A stretch of DNA of 64,000 bases from Blautia pseudococcoides. GTDB lineage: Bacteria > Bacillota > Clostridia > Lachnospirales > Lachnospiraceae. The stretch is taken from NCBI RefSeq assembly GCF_001689125.2, contig NZ_CP015405.2:4614501-4678500 (forward strand), given 5' to 3'. Under the pieces are notes generated by a model. That model was not told the origin of the DNA and ran no database searches. It saw nothing but the letters and a program-made list of their open reading frames with translations. Positions 50,964-59,096 of the stretch are shown in pieces. The position numbers and the translations under genes were made by a program. How positions within the stretch are numbered: position 1 is the first letter of the stretch; each line of letters begins with the position of its first letter.

Positions 50964-52072
50964 GAAAGTATGTATGCGGCTGTAAGGAGGATTACAAGTC
51001 CGACTGCGTTCAAGGCCAGAAAAAGCAGCAGATAGGAACGAAAATCCCCCTCCTCGGTCTTGAGATAAAATTTCATGGAGATCAGGCTTGCCAGAGAGGC
51101 GATGGGAGTTCCCAGACCGCCCAGATTGGTGCCCACCAAAAGGGCCTTCCAATTCTCCGTAAAAGAAGACAGAAGCACAGCAGCGGGGACATTACTGATG
51201 ATCTGGCTGGAGAGCACAGAAGTCAGCATGCCGTTTTTTGTCATACACGCGGACAGAAAGGAGCGCATGGTTTCCATTCTGCCCAGATTTCCGGAAAAGA
51301 CGAAAAAGCATACAAAAGTTGCCAGAAGAAAATAGTCTACGTTCCAAAAGATGTCCCTGGAAAGAAGTATAAGACATACAATAACACACAAGGTCAATGC
51401 CTGATAGGGTAGAACATGGAAGATAGTCAGCAGGCACAAAAGAAAAAGGACTGTAAAAACAGCCAGAAGCCGTGGATGCTCCAGAGGGGAAGACTCCTTA
51501 AAGTACACCCTCACAGGTTCCTGACGCACGAACCGGATACAAAAAAGAAGCAGAATAAGGCTAATAGCAGTGAAGGGCAGCATGGTGAGAAAAAATTCTC
51601 CCATTCCCAGCCCATATCTGGAACAGAGAAAAAGGTTCTGGGGATTTCCGGGGGGAGTAGCCATGCTTCCAAGATTGGCAGCTATGGTCTGCAGCACAAT
51701 GATCGGCGCGGTATGTCTGTCCTGTTTAATAATATGTAGTACCAGGATGGTGAAGGGAACAAAGGTAAGGAGCGCCACGTCATTTGTGATCACCATGGAG
51801 CAGAAAAACGGCAGCAGTACCAGGGCGAGAGCAAGCCCGCGCATATGGTTCTGGGCACCCAGGAGTTTTTCGGCCAGTATACGGAAAATACCGCATTTCT
51901 GAAAACCTGCCGTCACAGCCATGAGACAAAACAGGAGGCACAGAGTGCGCAGGTCTATATAGCCCGCATATTCCGCATCAGGCTTTACAGCCAGCATGGA
52001 AAGCAGGGCGAAAAGGAGCGAGATGCAGAAAACAGTCTCCTCCCGGAGTGTTTTATACAGTAAGGACCTCAT
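50942..52072 (-). CDS. ArsB/NhaD-superfamily (SLC13-like) anion permease
   Basis: Start taken at 52072 (MRSLLYKTLREETV), GAGGTGG upstream; 52087 and 52078 are alternatives. The 376-residue protein has about ten helices and the family motifs VITNDVALLTFVPF and LGSMATPPGNPQNLFL. Members carry arsenite, citrate, Na+/H+ or other anions. No ars genes are next to it, so arsenite transport is not supported. Confidence 0.85.
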   Translation of the reverse strand: MRSLLYKTLREETVFCISLLFALLSMLAVKPDAEYAGYIDLRTLCLLFCLMAVTAGFQKCGIFRILAEKLLGAQNHMRGLALALVLLPFFCSMVITNDVALLTFVPFTILVLHIIKQDRHTAPIIVLQTIAANLGSMATPPGNPQNLFLCSRYGLGMGEFFLTMLPFTAISLILLLFCIRFVRQEPVRVYFKESSPLEHPRLLAVFTVLFLLCLLTIFHVLPYQALTLCVIVCLILLSRDIFWNVDYFLLATFVCFFVFSGNLGRMETMRSFLSACMTKNGMLTSVLSSQIISNVPAAVLLSSFTENWKALLVGTNLGGLGTPIASLASLISMKFYLKTEEGDFRSYLLLFLALNAVGLVILLTAAYILSAAGFLF

Positions 52073-52168
52073 AGTCATCCACCTCATAAGAAAGCCGTCT
52101 CCCGCAGCAGGCCATCGGTATGGTCTTCCACAGGATGCGGCTTTTAGATTTCATATATTTTTTCAGTC

Positions 52169-52420
52169 TCAGGCATTCTGCGCTTTGATGGACTCCAGCG
52201 CCAGCGCAAGCTGATCCGGACAGGATGTACCACGTCCGCCGCAGTCTGTCCCTTTCAGGCGCTCAATGACTTCATCAACCTTCATGCCTTTTACCAGGCT
52301 GGCAATCCCTTTCGTATTGCCATTGCATCCCCCATTGAATTTTACAGATGAGATCGTATCCCCATCCAGTTCAATCTCGATGGAACGCGAACAGACACCT
52401 TTAGTCTTATATACAGTCAT
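52169..52420 (-). CDS. TSCPD-domain protein, TIGR03905 family
   Basis: I place the start at 52420 (MTVYKTKGVCSRSI), 8 bases after GGAGG; an ATG at 52426 is too near that site. The 83-residue protein has the family's cysteines in KGVCSR, NGGCNGN, DCGG and TSCPDQLA. The domain also occurs at the end of some ribonucleotide reductases. Its role as a single protein is unknown. Confidence 0.88.
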   Translation of the reverse strand: MTVYKTKGVCSRSIEIELDGDTISSVKFNGGCNGNTKGIASLVKGMKVDEVIERLKGTDCGGRGTSCPDQLALALESIKAQNA

Positions 52421-52861
52421 AATCATATCCTCCGTTTCGTATTATCCTGCGGATAATTATAGCAGATATGCGGGGAAAAGAAAATAGGGATTTTACGGGG
52501 AGGCAGGGATTCTATGCTTGCATTTTACAAAACACGCTGCTAATAATCACCGCTGTTTTGTGCTTTTTTCTGTCTATAGAGAGGAAAGCAGTTCACGGTT
52601 ATACAGGAAAGTAAAAAATGGTATAAAGCCTGCGGCGGCCGGTTATTCATTCAGTCTGCAGCAGGTTTTGATGTCACATTATTTCTTAAAATAACAGAAA
52701 AAGGTTATATAAACTTAAATGCTTTCATTTATATATCATGTAATCTGTAATAACAGCGGAAAACAGGACCGCTGGAGGTAAATTCTTTTACAGTGCAGCT
52801 TCTGTCTGCATTGATGCATATCGCCGCTTATTTCCAAACACTTAAAAACTATAAGAATCCG
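52421..52861. other. Intergenic stretch without a recognised gene
   Basis: AT-rich, with a small imperfect hairpin (CCTGCGGC/GCAGCAGG, about 52628-52672) followed by TTTT, and AT-rich promoter-like sequence around 52720-52745. GTAATCTGTAA appears twice (about 52739 and 52920). No frame with a ribosome site is present before 52862. Confidence 0.5.
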
Positions 52862-52873
52862 GAGGTGATGCAA

Positions 52874-52930
52874 ATGGCAAGTGTTTTTGGGATTGTATGT
52901 CAAATAGACGAAAATAAGTGTAATCTGTAA
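52874..52930 (+). CDS. Tiny 18-residue peptide gene
   Basis: ATG 52874 is preceded by GGAGGTGATG with 3-6 bases between, a near-perfect ribosome site. It encodes MASVFGIVCQIDENKCNL and stops at TAA 52928-52930, and a hairpin terminator follows directly. So the unit is complete on its own: site, peptide, terminator. It has two cysteines. It could be a signalling or modified peptide, a leader peptide, or the remains of a longer gene. No modification enzyme is adjacent. Confidence 0.4.
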   Translation: MASVFGIVCQIDENKCNL

Positions 52931-52964
52931 AATGGCCTGAAGTAAAAATTCACTTCAGACCATT
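52931..52964 (+). terminator. Terminator after the tiny peptide gene
   Basis: AATGGCCTGAAGT (52931-52943) pairs with ACTTCAGACCATT (52952-52964), with one mismatch, then CTATATTT. Confidence 0.6.
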
Positions 52965-53026
52965 CTATATTTCATGTTAAAATCTTTTAAAAAGCACTAG
53001 AGCATACAATGCTCAAGTTATTATAT

Positions 53027-53577
53027 GCATTGCATTGAAAGGTAAAGACAGTTATAAACTAAATTTTTAATTTTACTAATTTTAAAACTTACGGGCACCA
53101 TCTAGTTGCCTGAATAAGTTTTCCGCCTGAATAATTAGCATAATCAGTTTCAGCCCTCAAAATGTAGTAAGAGCCAAAGTATGTCATGCCTGAACCGTAT
53201 GCCTTATGCTGAGCATTATTACTTGAAAAAGTAAACAGCGGTGAATACACACCATCGCGATTTGAGTCTAATCTTGTTCTTGCATAAAGTGTTCCACCCT
53301 TTTTAAAGAGCGTACTAGTTTGTCCAGTGTTACTTGTTGCTAAAGTGGTAACATATGCATTGTAATCTCCATCATTTGATTTTTTTGCTGCTGAAGAAGT
53401 GTCAACCTTCTGCCCATTGGTTGTAAAATAGAATGTACTATTTACATTGCCAGCCATTACACAAACGGAAGATAACATTGTAACAGCCATAGTTGCACAT
53501 AAAACTTTAAAAATTTTTTTCATCTTCTACCTGCCTCCTTTTTTAAACTTTTACTTTTTTTACCTTTCATGCAATGC
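53027..53577. repeat. Inverted repeats flanking the secreted-protein gene
   Basis: GCATTGCATTGAAAGGTA (53027-53044) and TACCTTTCATGCAATGC (53561-53577) are inverse copies except for one extra base. They bound about 550 bp that contain only the secreted-protein gene and its ribosome site. This could be a small mobile cassette or a pair of regulatory sites. Confidence 0.5.
53089..53523 (-). CDS. Secreted 144-residue protein of the agr-linked cluster
   Basis: Start with AAAGGAGG upstream. A Sec signal peptide (MKKIFKVLCATMAVTMLSS, ending in VMAG) is followed by a Ser/Thr/Asn-rich beta-type domain with TLYARTRLD, GSGMTYFGSYYILRAETDYA and the end ATRWCP. It loosely recalls DUF2712-type small secreted proteins in Firmicutes, but I cannot confirm that. 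It is the last gene of the minus-strand agr/ABC series, so it may be the exported product. Confidence 0.65.
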   Translation of the reverse strand: MKKIFKVLCATMAVTMLSSVCVMAGNVNSTFYFTTNGQKVDTSSAAKKSNDGDYNAYVTTLATSNTGQTSTLFKKGGTLYARTRLDSNRDGVYSPLFTFSSNNAQHKAYGSGMTYFGSYYILRAETDYANYSGGKLIQATRWCP

Positions 53578-53609
53578 AAAATAATAAACAAATAAATAAG
53601 AAACCCTAT

Positions 53610-54776
53610 CTAGCCTACAATTTCAATATTATCTATAGCATTAATGTAAATATAATCCGTATACTCCTTTTCCTGAATACGGAACTGCCACACAGGAATC
53701 ATATCACACACCCACCGTTCCTCTTTATTTTTCTTTGTGGGTAGAGGGTAATAGATTAGTTTCATCTGATCGATTGTAATGTCTTCTACAAAAGCCATTT
53801 CAAACTTTTTTTGTAGTGTTTCATAAATTTCCTGCAGACTTACTAATTTCACCGTCTGCTTATCTAAAATCTCATAACGCCTTCCAAATCGAATGTACTC
53901 TATTCCATTCTGAGTATATCCAACCTCTGTCATACTATATGGTATATATAAATCATCCTGTCGAGTGATGGAACGATTTAATACAGGAATCCCATCTATG
54001 GTCTGTTCAAAAAAAATCCAATAGCAATTGTCCCCATCGCTCCAGTCTCTCATAGATTCCCCCTCTGGTTTTGCCTGTTCATTTTCCGGAGCATTAATAT
54101 ATTCCTCCTGCATTTTACTCATCTGCTGCCAATTAAAAGCATAAGCCTGATACATTTGAACATCTTCAAATCCAGATATTTCATTTACATACTGTCTAGC
54201 CTTATCTGTAGATTCTCCTAAAGTAGCAAAAGAAAATTCTTGATTGTTTTTCTCACCGTCAATCACAACCTGAATTTCAGTTCCTATGTAACTAACAGGA
54301 AAAAAGGCAGAAATCTCATTCCAATGATCTGTTTCTATATAAGCGTCTTCATCTGCCATTACCAGACCATCCATGTTCATCCAATTACTCCCTAGATTAC
54401 CCTGGAAACTGTATCCATAACCAGCTTTGCCCCTATTTTCAACCTTCACATTTTCCGGCATATTTCCAAGCAAGGATGGTATTAATTTCTGTCCATCATA
54501 CTTTTGTGCAATAACATGAAACAAACTAATCGTATCCAAATTTATGTCCGGCATTTCAACAATCGCATCAAATTTTACTCCTTCTGTCAATGAAAAATTA
54601 ATCTTATCTCCATCTTGCAAATCCTCTCCATTTTCAACAATCATAGTTTCTTTCTTATCCCGAACATCATCTATCAATTTTGTTTCCTTTTCATCGTTTG
54701 TTTTTTGACAACCCGTCAAAACAACGCACACAACTAACATATTTAGAAAGTACCTTACATATTTCACAAGTCTCAT
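53610..54776 (-). CDS. Lipoprotein of the agr-linked ABC cluster
   Basis: Start at 54776, after GATGGGGTG. The signal peptide ends in the lipobox VLTGC (Cys23). The 388-residue protein has an acidic N-terminal region and a C-terminal part (PVWQFRIQEKEYTDYIYINA) reminiscent of YycI/PepSY-like folds, but no domain is firmly recognised. It lies about 10 bases after the ATPase gene. The probable role is as an accessory or immunity lipoprotein on the outer membrane face of the exporter. Confidence 0.75.
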   Translation of the reverse strand: MRLVKYVRYFLNMLVVCVVLTGCQKTNDEKETKLIDDVRDKKETMIVENGEDLQDGDKINFSLTEGVKFDAIVEMPDINLDTISLFHVIAQKYDGQKLIPSLLGNMPENVKVENRGKAGYGYSFQGNLGSNWMNMDGLVMADEDAYIETDHWNEISAFFPVSYIGTEIQVVIDGEKNNQEFSFATLGESTDKARQYVNEISGFEDVQMYQAYAFNWQQMSKMQEEYINAPENEQAKPEGESMRDWSDGDNCYWIFFEQTIDGIPVLNRSITRQDDLYIPYSMTEVGYTQNGIEYIRFGRRYEILDKQTVKLVSLQEIYETLQKKFEMAFVEDITIDQMKLIYYPLPTKKNKEERWVCDMIPVWQFRIQEKEYTDYIYINAIDNIEIVG

Positions 54777-54788
54777 CACCCCATCTAA

Positions 54789-55430
54789 TTATATTTTTTC
54801 GACAATCTTCCCCTTATCAAATTCAACAACTGTATCGCACAAAACAGATATATCTTCCTTATTATGACTAGCTAGTAAAATGGTTTTTCCCTCTTTTTTT
54901 AGCTCTGTTAAAAGTGTTCTGACATCTTGTACCCCTTGATTATCCAGTCCATTCATTGGTTCATCCAAAATCAGAAGAGAGGGTTCCTCCATAATCGCTT
55001 GTGCTATTCCCAAACGTTGCTTCATTCCCAGAGAATATTTTCCTACATGTTTTTTACTCTTGCCATCTAATCCTACCCTTTCCATAACATCCATTATGTC
55101 TTGTCTGGATATTTTTTTCTTGATACCTCCCAGAAAATTAAGATTCTGATATCCATTATATCCCGGTAAAAATCCAGGATTTTCAATGATTACTCCTACA
55201 TCGGAAGGAGCTTCGATATCCTTCCCAAGTTTTTTTCCTTCAATAAAAATTTCCCCTATATCAACTTTCAAAAATCCACAGATACACTTAAACAATACCG
55301 TTTTTCCGCTTCCGTTTCGCCCTATCACACCATGGATTTTTCCTTTCTCAAAAGTTAATGATACATCATCCAAAGCTTTATACTCTTGAAACTTCTTTGT
55401 TATACTTCTTATCTCAATCATATTTTCCAT
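54789..55430 (-). CDS. ABC transporter ATP-binding protein of the agr-linked cluster
   Basis: A 213-residue protein. Walker A is GVIGRNGSGKTVLFKCI, the signature is YSLGMKQRLGIAQA, Walker B is LLILDEPMNGLD and the His-loop is LASHNKEDI. It is the short type used by bacteriocin-immunity and peptide exporters. The two membrane proteins encoded just upstream are its likely partners. Confidence 0.92.
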   Translation of the reverse strand: MENMIEIRSITKKFQEYKALDDVSLTFEKGKIHGVIGRNGSGKTVLFKCICGFLKVDIGEIFIEGKKLGKDIEAPSDVGVIIENPGFLPGYNGYQNLNFLGGIKKKISRQDIMDVMERVGLDGKSKKHVGKYSLGMKQRLGIAQAIMEEPSLLILDEPMNGLDNQGVQDVRTLLTELKKEGKTILLASHNKEDISVLCDTVVEFDKGKIVEKI

Positions 55431-55436
55431 ACTATT

Positions 55437-56291
55437 TTAGACCTCATCTGAAAAATTCAAATCTTTTTTACAGATACCTTTCCACGAAAATATCATACAA
55501 AGTAGGATCAAACCAATCAAAACACCATAAGCATAACCAAAAGAGACCCCATATCCATATTCTTTCCATTTATAGTTTGCAAGGCTCATCCAGAGAGGTG
55601 GCGAAAAGTAATACCCTGTGCTAAATTTTGCCAGCCGTACAATCAATAAGGGCGAAAGTCCAAGGACCACGCTTACGACACTGCCTGTTCCCTTCTTCAG
55701 ATAAAAATTAAAAACATAATTACATACACCGATCAGCACTACATTCAACCAAACCGATATAATAGTCAAAGCCATTGCATCCATTGGACTATGTTGAACA
55801 ATAATCGCATAATTAAATTGCTCCATTCCAAACTGACTTGCTGCACTTGTTTGTGCCAAACTTCCTAATATCTTTCCCCAACCGGTATCCCATTCCAGCA
55901 TAGGAAGTATTGAAACTATTGGCAAAATACCCACTCCCACTGAATATAAAAATGAAAGTAACCAAATATATAACATGTTTCCCAAAAACCAGTTACTCCT
56001 TCCAGCTCTCAGAATTTGCCAACTACTATTTGCATGAAGAAACGGAGCATCACAAAACAGAAACAGTGCACCCAAAATAATAAATAATTGATTACTCGAA
56101 TTTTCAGTAAGCAAGGCAAAAATCCATGGTGAACAATTCTTTCCAACCGAACCACAAAAACTCCTGATTGCTCCGATGTCAGGAGCAAATGAAAAGTATA
56201 CCCATAGAAATGCCAGATAAAATCTTGGTGAAATTAAAATTTTTCTAAACCCCACCATGCATACACGCAAAACTTTTCTCAATTTATCCAT
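55437..56291 (-). CDS. Membrane protein, ABC permease subunit
   Basis: A 284-residue protein with AAGGAGA upstream of the start, overlapping the previous gene by 8 bases. About six membrane helices are seen (FYLAFLWVYFSFAPDIGAI first). It is not recognised as a named family, but position between another multi-helix protein and the ATPase makes it an ABC-2-like permease. AT-rich codon use. Confidence 0.75.
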   Translation of the reverse strand: MDKLRKVLRVCMVGFRKILISPRFYLAFLWVYFSFAPDIGAIRSFCGSVGKNCSPWIFALLTENSSNQLFIILGALFLFCDAPFLHANSSWQILRAGRSNWFLGNMLYIWLLSFLYSVGVGILPIVSILPMLEWDTGWGKILGSLAQTSAASQFGMEQFNYAIIVQHSPMDAMALTIISVWLNVVLIGVCNYVFNFYLKKGTGSVVSVVLGLSPLLIVRLAKFSTGYYFSPPLWMSLANYKWKEYGYGVSFGYAYGVLIGLILLCMIFSWKGICKKDLNFSDEV

Positions 56292-57105
56292 GTAGTCTCC
56301 TTTTCTTTAACCAGAAAATAAAAAGAATACACTCAAGACAAATAAGGCTGGCAAAATATAAAAATACACAAATCATAAGTTTGCCAATGTCAGTAAAGAT
56401 CCTGGAAAAATAGCCTCCTGTCTTCATAATATAATACCATCTGCATATCCCTGGAAGACCCAAAACATTACACAACAGAACGCTTCCGTTATAAAATATA
56501 ACTGGCATACTAAATAATAGAAACACATTTTCTATCTTTGCAGAGATAACCAGCGCAAATACTGCCAGAAACGAATAGCCCATTGCCTCAGTTGAAAATA
56601 CAGCCAAAAAATATAAACTTTTAAAGTGTTGAAGAATTAGAGGATCATAGCCACTTAAAATATCCTTTCCCATGTATAACTGTAAAGTTTCTAATTCGGT
56701 AGGCAGAATAATGGGAAGTTTAATTGCCATAAGCCCAAAACATATTATATATCCTAAAAATACTGTCAAAAATGCTCCTATAGCTGCTGTTAAAGTATGG
56801 GACCAGCAATATTGGGTTATTCCAATCCTACACTTCAAGTAATACACATAATTATTTTGTAAATCTTCCCAATAACTCAGGCTATAAGGTAAAACGATAA
56901 GTACAGTAAACACTGTCAAAAATGCTCCTAGTCCGCCACGGGCACTTACCAAATAATATACAGAGCACGCATATCCCGATGCCGTAACTTCGGGCCAGAT
57001 ACTTATAAAAGTAACACTGACTATCCCCAGTATAGCTGCATAAAATTTCCAAGATGAAAACATCCGCTTAAAATCAGAACATAAAACTTTAAAAAATAGT
57101 ATCAT
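56284..57105 (-). CDS. Membrane protein, ABC permease subunit
   Basis: A 273-residue protein with about six helices; SWKFYAAILGIVSVTFISIW is the first. The start has no strong ribosome site. It follows agrB by 80 bases on the same strand and is coupled to the next permease gene. The pair is unequal in sequence, so the transporter is probably a heterodimer. Confidence 0.72.
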   Translation of the reverse strand: MILFFKVLCSDFKRMFSSWKFYAAILGIVSVTFISIWPEVTASGYACSVYYLVSARGGLGAFLTVFTVLIVLPYSLSYWEDLQNNYVYYLKCRIGITQYCWSHTLTAAIGAFLTVFLGYIICFGLMAIKLPIILPTELETLQLYMGKDILSGYDPLILQHFKSLYFLAVFSTEAMGYSFLAVFALVISAKIENVFLLFSMPVIFYNGSVLLCNVLGLPGICRWYYIMKTGGYFSRIFTDIGKLMICVFLYFASLICLECILFIFWLKKRRLHG

Positions 57106-57185
57106 TGAAAATTATCCACCTTGCCCTTCTGTCCTTTTGTCAACGAAATAGGATGAAAGTCATTAAAAGCTGTAGTATGCTCTAT

Positions 57186-57779
57186 TCAAACCAAAATATT
57201 TTTATGAGCAGTATTCTCTCTATATTTATATTTACCTATTAAATCAGATAGTGCTGCTATTAATATTCCATAAAAAATAGGCTCATATATTGTACTATTT
57301 TGCAAATATATTCCAAATCCAGCAATCAAGCTATATCCTATTATAATCCGCTTCGCTTTCTGGGAATATTTCAATATTTCAATATTTTCCAAGGGATTAA
57401 TAGAATTAACTACTGGTGCATTTTTCCAAATAATTAAAAATGAACTCATATATAAGATAATCATTATACTATTCGACATATTTATAAACTTTACTCCGGC
57501 CATTGCTAAATTTATAATCCCAATAGACACCATATAGCATCTGATTTCTGTGTCCGCATGAAATCCTCCGGCATATGGTCGAAGAAAAAACAGTGTAAGA
57601 AAAAGTAACAAACCAAACAATAATAACTTCCAGAAAAAACCACAAATCAATACGGATAACAAATTTAATAAAATTATCAAGCTTTGATGTAATCCATATT
57701 CTAATACTTCACGATCTTCTTTACTCGTACTAATTTGTGATATTAAATGATTTGAAAATTTTTCAATTCTTTCCTTCAT
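57186..57779 (-). CDS. agrB: AgrB-type peptide-processing membrane protease
   Basis: A 197-residue protein. The motif RPYAGGFHADTEIRCYM holds the catalytic histidine of AgrB, and the cysteine lies in the nearby CYM segment. Four to six helices follow. AgrB cleaves AgrD and closes the thiolactone ring. It lies after agrD in the same direction, with a hairpin between, and before the ABC permease genes. Confidence 0.9.
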   Translation of the reverse strand: MKERIEKFSNHLISQISTSKEDREVLEYGLHQSLIILLNLLSVLICGFFWKLLLFGLLLFLTLFFLRPYAGGFHADTEIRCYMVSIGIINLAMAGVKFINMSNSIMIILYMSSFLIIWKNAPVVNSINPLENIEILKYSQKAKRIIIGYSLIAGFGIYLQNSTIYEPIFYGILIAALSDLIGKYKYRENTAHKNILV

Positions 57780-57842
57780 TAACTTAACTCTTTTCCTTAT
57801 TAGCTAGGTCAGACAGTTTCTTATTTTTCAAACTTTATTTTT

Positions 57843-57891
57843 GTAACCGTCAAACCATCCCTTAATAAAAGATAGATAGTTTAACGGTTAC
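57843..57891 (-). promoter_or_regulatory. Hairpin between agrD and agrB
   Basis: GTAACCGTCAAAC (57843-57855) pairs with GTTTAACGGTTAC (57879-57891), 13 bp with one G-T pair and a 23-base loop. There is no T tract. It may stabilise or process the mRNA so that agrD is made in excess over agrB. Confidence 0.5.
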
Positions 57892-57907
57892 CTTCTTAAC
57901 TTCTTAA

Positions 57908-58042
57908 TTAGCTTTTCTTGAGTTTCCTTACTGCTTCCGGTAGTTTCGGCTGATATCCCCAAAATGGGCAGCTGGTGTTGGCATCTCTTTCTGCTACCTT
58001 TCTTACTAAATAACCAATTGTTTTAGACACTTTCCTATTCAT
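57908..58042 (-). CDS. agrD: AgrD cyclic-lactone autoinducer precursor
   Basis: Start at 58042 with AAGGAGGTAACG upstream; a longer in-frame version lacks support. The 44-residue peptide has an amphipathic N terminus (KVSKTIGYLVRKVAE), the core TSCPFWGYQP and a charged tail (KLPEAVRKLKKS). C-x4-YQPxxP is the AgrD pattern of Clostridia. The ring is probably Cys25 to Gly29 (CPFWG), formed by AgrB. The number of residues kept before Cys25 is unknown. Confidence 0.88.
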   Translation of the reverse strand: MNRKVSKTIGYLVRKVAERDANTSCPFWGYQPKLPEAVRKLKKS

Positions 58043-58066
58043 ATACGTTACCTCCTTAAACTGTTG

Positions 58067-58099
58067 ATTATATAATATCACATCATTTTTTCTTAAACT
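58067..58099 (-). promoter_or_regulatory. agrD promoter with possible AgrA sites
   Basis: On the minus strand TATAAT (58072-58067) has no good -35 box; 17 bases upstream is TAAGAA. AGTTTAAG occurs there (complement of 58092-58099) and again at 58055-58062, close to the LytTR-type half-site. This fits a promoter that needs AgrA, though the spacing (37 bases) is not the usual one. Confidence 0.4.
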
Positions 58100-58356
58100 T
58101 TCCTCTGTAAAAATTCGCCCACTATTCTGCCAAAATATGACACTATCATTCAAAACTCTCTATCAAATTTGCGCTGACTCCTGATCGCCCCTGGTTCATA
58201 ATTTTTGCATGTACATGCTTGCTACAAGACTACCATGTGAGAATAGTCAGCCTAACCTATGTGTACAATGATTGCACGGACTATAATACCCTAATCTCGA
58301 TTAAGGAAACACAGGGAAACTTTTAGGTAAGTGAAATCTTCTTTTCATCAGCGATC

Positions 58357-58749
58357 TTGCATACTTCGCTGACAGAGGCCTTTGACATATATGGATTGTC
58401 GGTACGGTTGCCGTGGATTAAGTTGTCAGCGGACCGGTACTGCTGCCGTGGACAGGCGGTATCCATGCGCAGATTGGTGGTACACTATGGGTGGAATATT
58501 CAGCCAGTTATGAGACGAATAACCCGGATCCATCTGGAAGATATCTGGAAACATTACAACATGACCTGTCGAACTTTTAAGAATGGACATTTCTATATCT
58601 GCCACGATGGGAGGGAGCTGTGCGCCACATCCGGACGAATAGTAAAGGGCAAGGGGCTATATCAAGACCATAGAGATGTATGGTATAGAGACTTCTCAGA
58701 CAGAGGGACGATAAGGCGGAATATCAATAAATACCACCTTTTCCTTTAA
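58357..58749 (+). pseudogene. Unidentified, probably frameshifted remnant in the agr locus
   Basis: An open frame of about 130 codons without an ATG or ribosome site reads on the plus strand (HFYICHDGRELCATSGRIVKG is protein-like). From about 58430 to 58575 another plus frame also reads protein-like (GGIHAQIGGTLWVEYSASYE). The two together suggest a gene broken by a frameshift. I do not recognise either part. It lies opposite in direction to the agr genes and ends before a plus-strand terminator. Confidence 0.3.
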
Positions 58750-58858
58750 CAGGAGATTGAAAGATACGATGAATAAGCCATACAGGAAACAAATTCAAGA
58801 AAAGGGATTTAAAAACAAGCATAAGATTTTACTTATAAAAATAGGAGCTGCAGAAAGG

Positions 58859-58925
58859 AGAAGACATCCTGTATGGAATCAGGCCTTTGTAAAAACCCGA
58901 ATACCACAGTGATGTCTTCTTTTTT
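58859..58925 (+). terminator. Plus-strand terminator between agrD and agrC
   Basis: AGAAGACATC (58859-58868) pairs with GATGTCTTCT (58911-58920), followed by TTTTT. The loop is 42 bases. It faces plus-strand transcription, so something is or was transcribed against the agr genes. Confidence 0.65.
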
Positions 58926-59096
58926 AATTATAAATCCAAAATAGGGATTTGCCCACACACATAATAATTTAGTCCGAGGAGAAAATGAAGAATGAAGCTC
59001 TTATTATAGAAGTATGCCAAACTTGCCTATAATCAGCTAAAGAATCAACTTCAAATAGTATTTTGCTAGATATGAATGGAATGCTCAGCGAATCTA

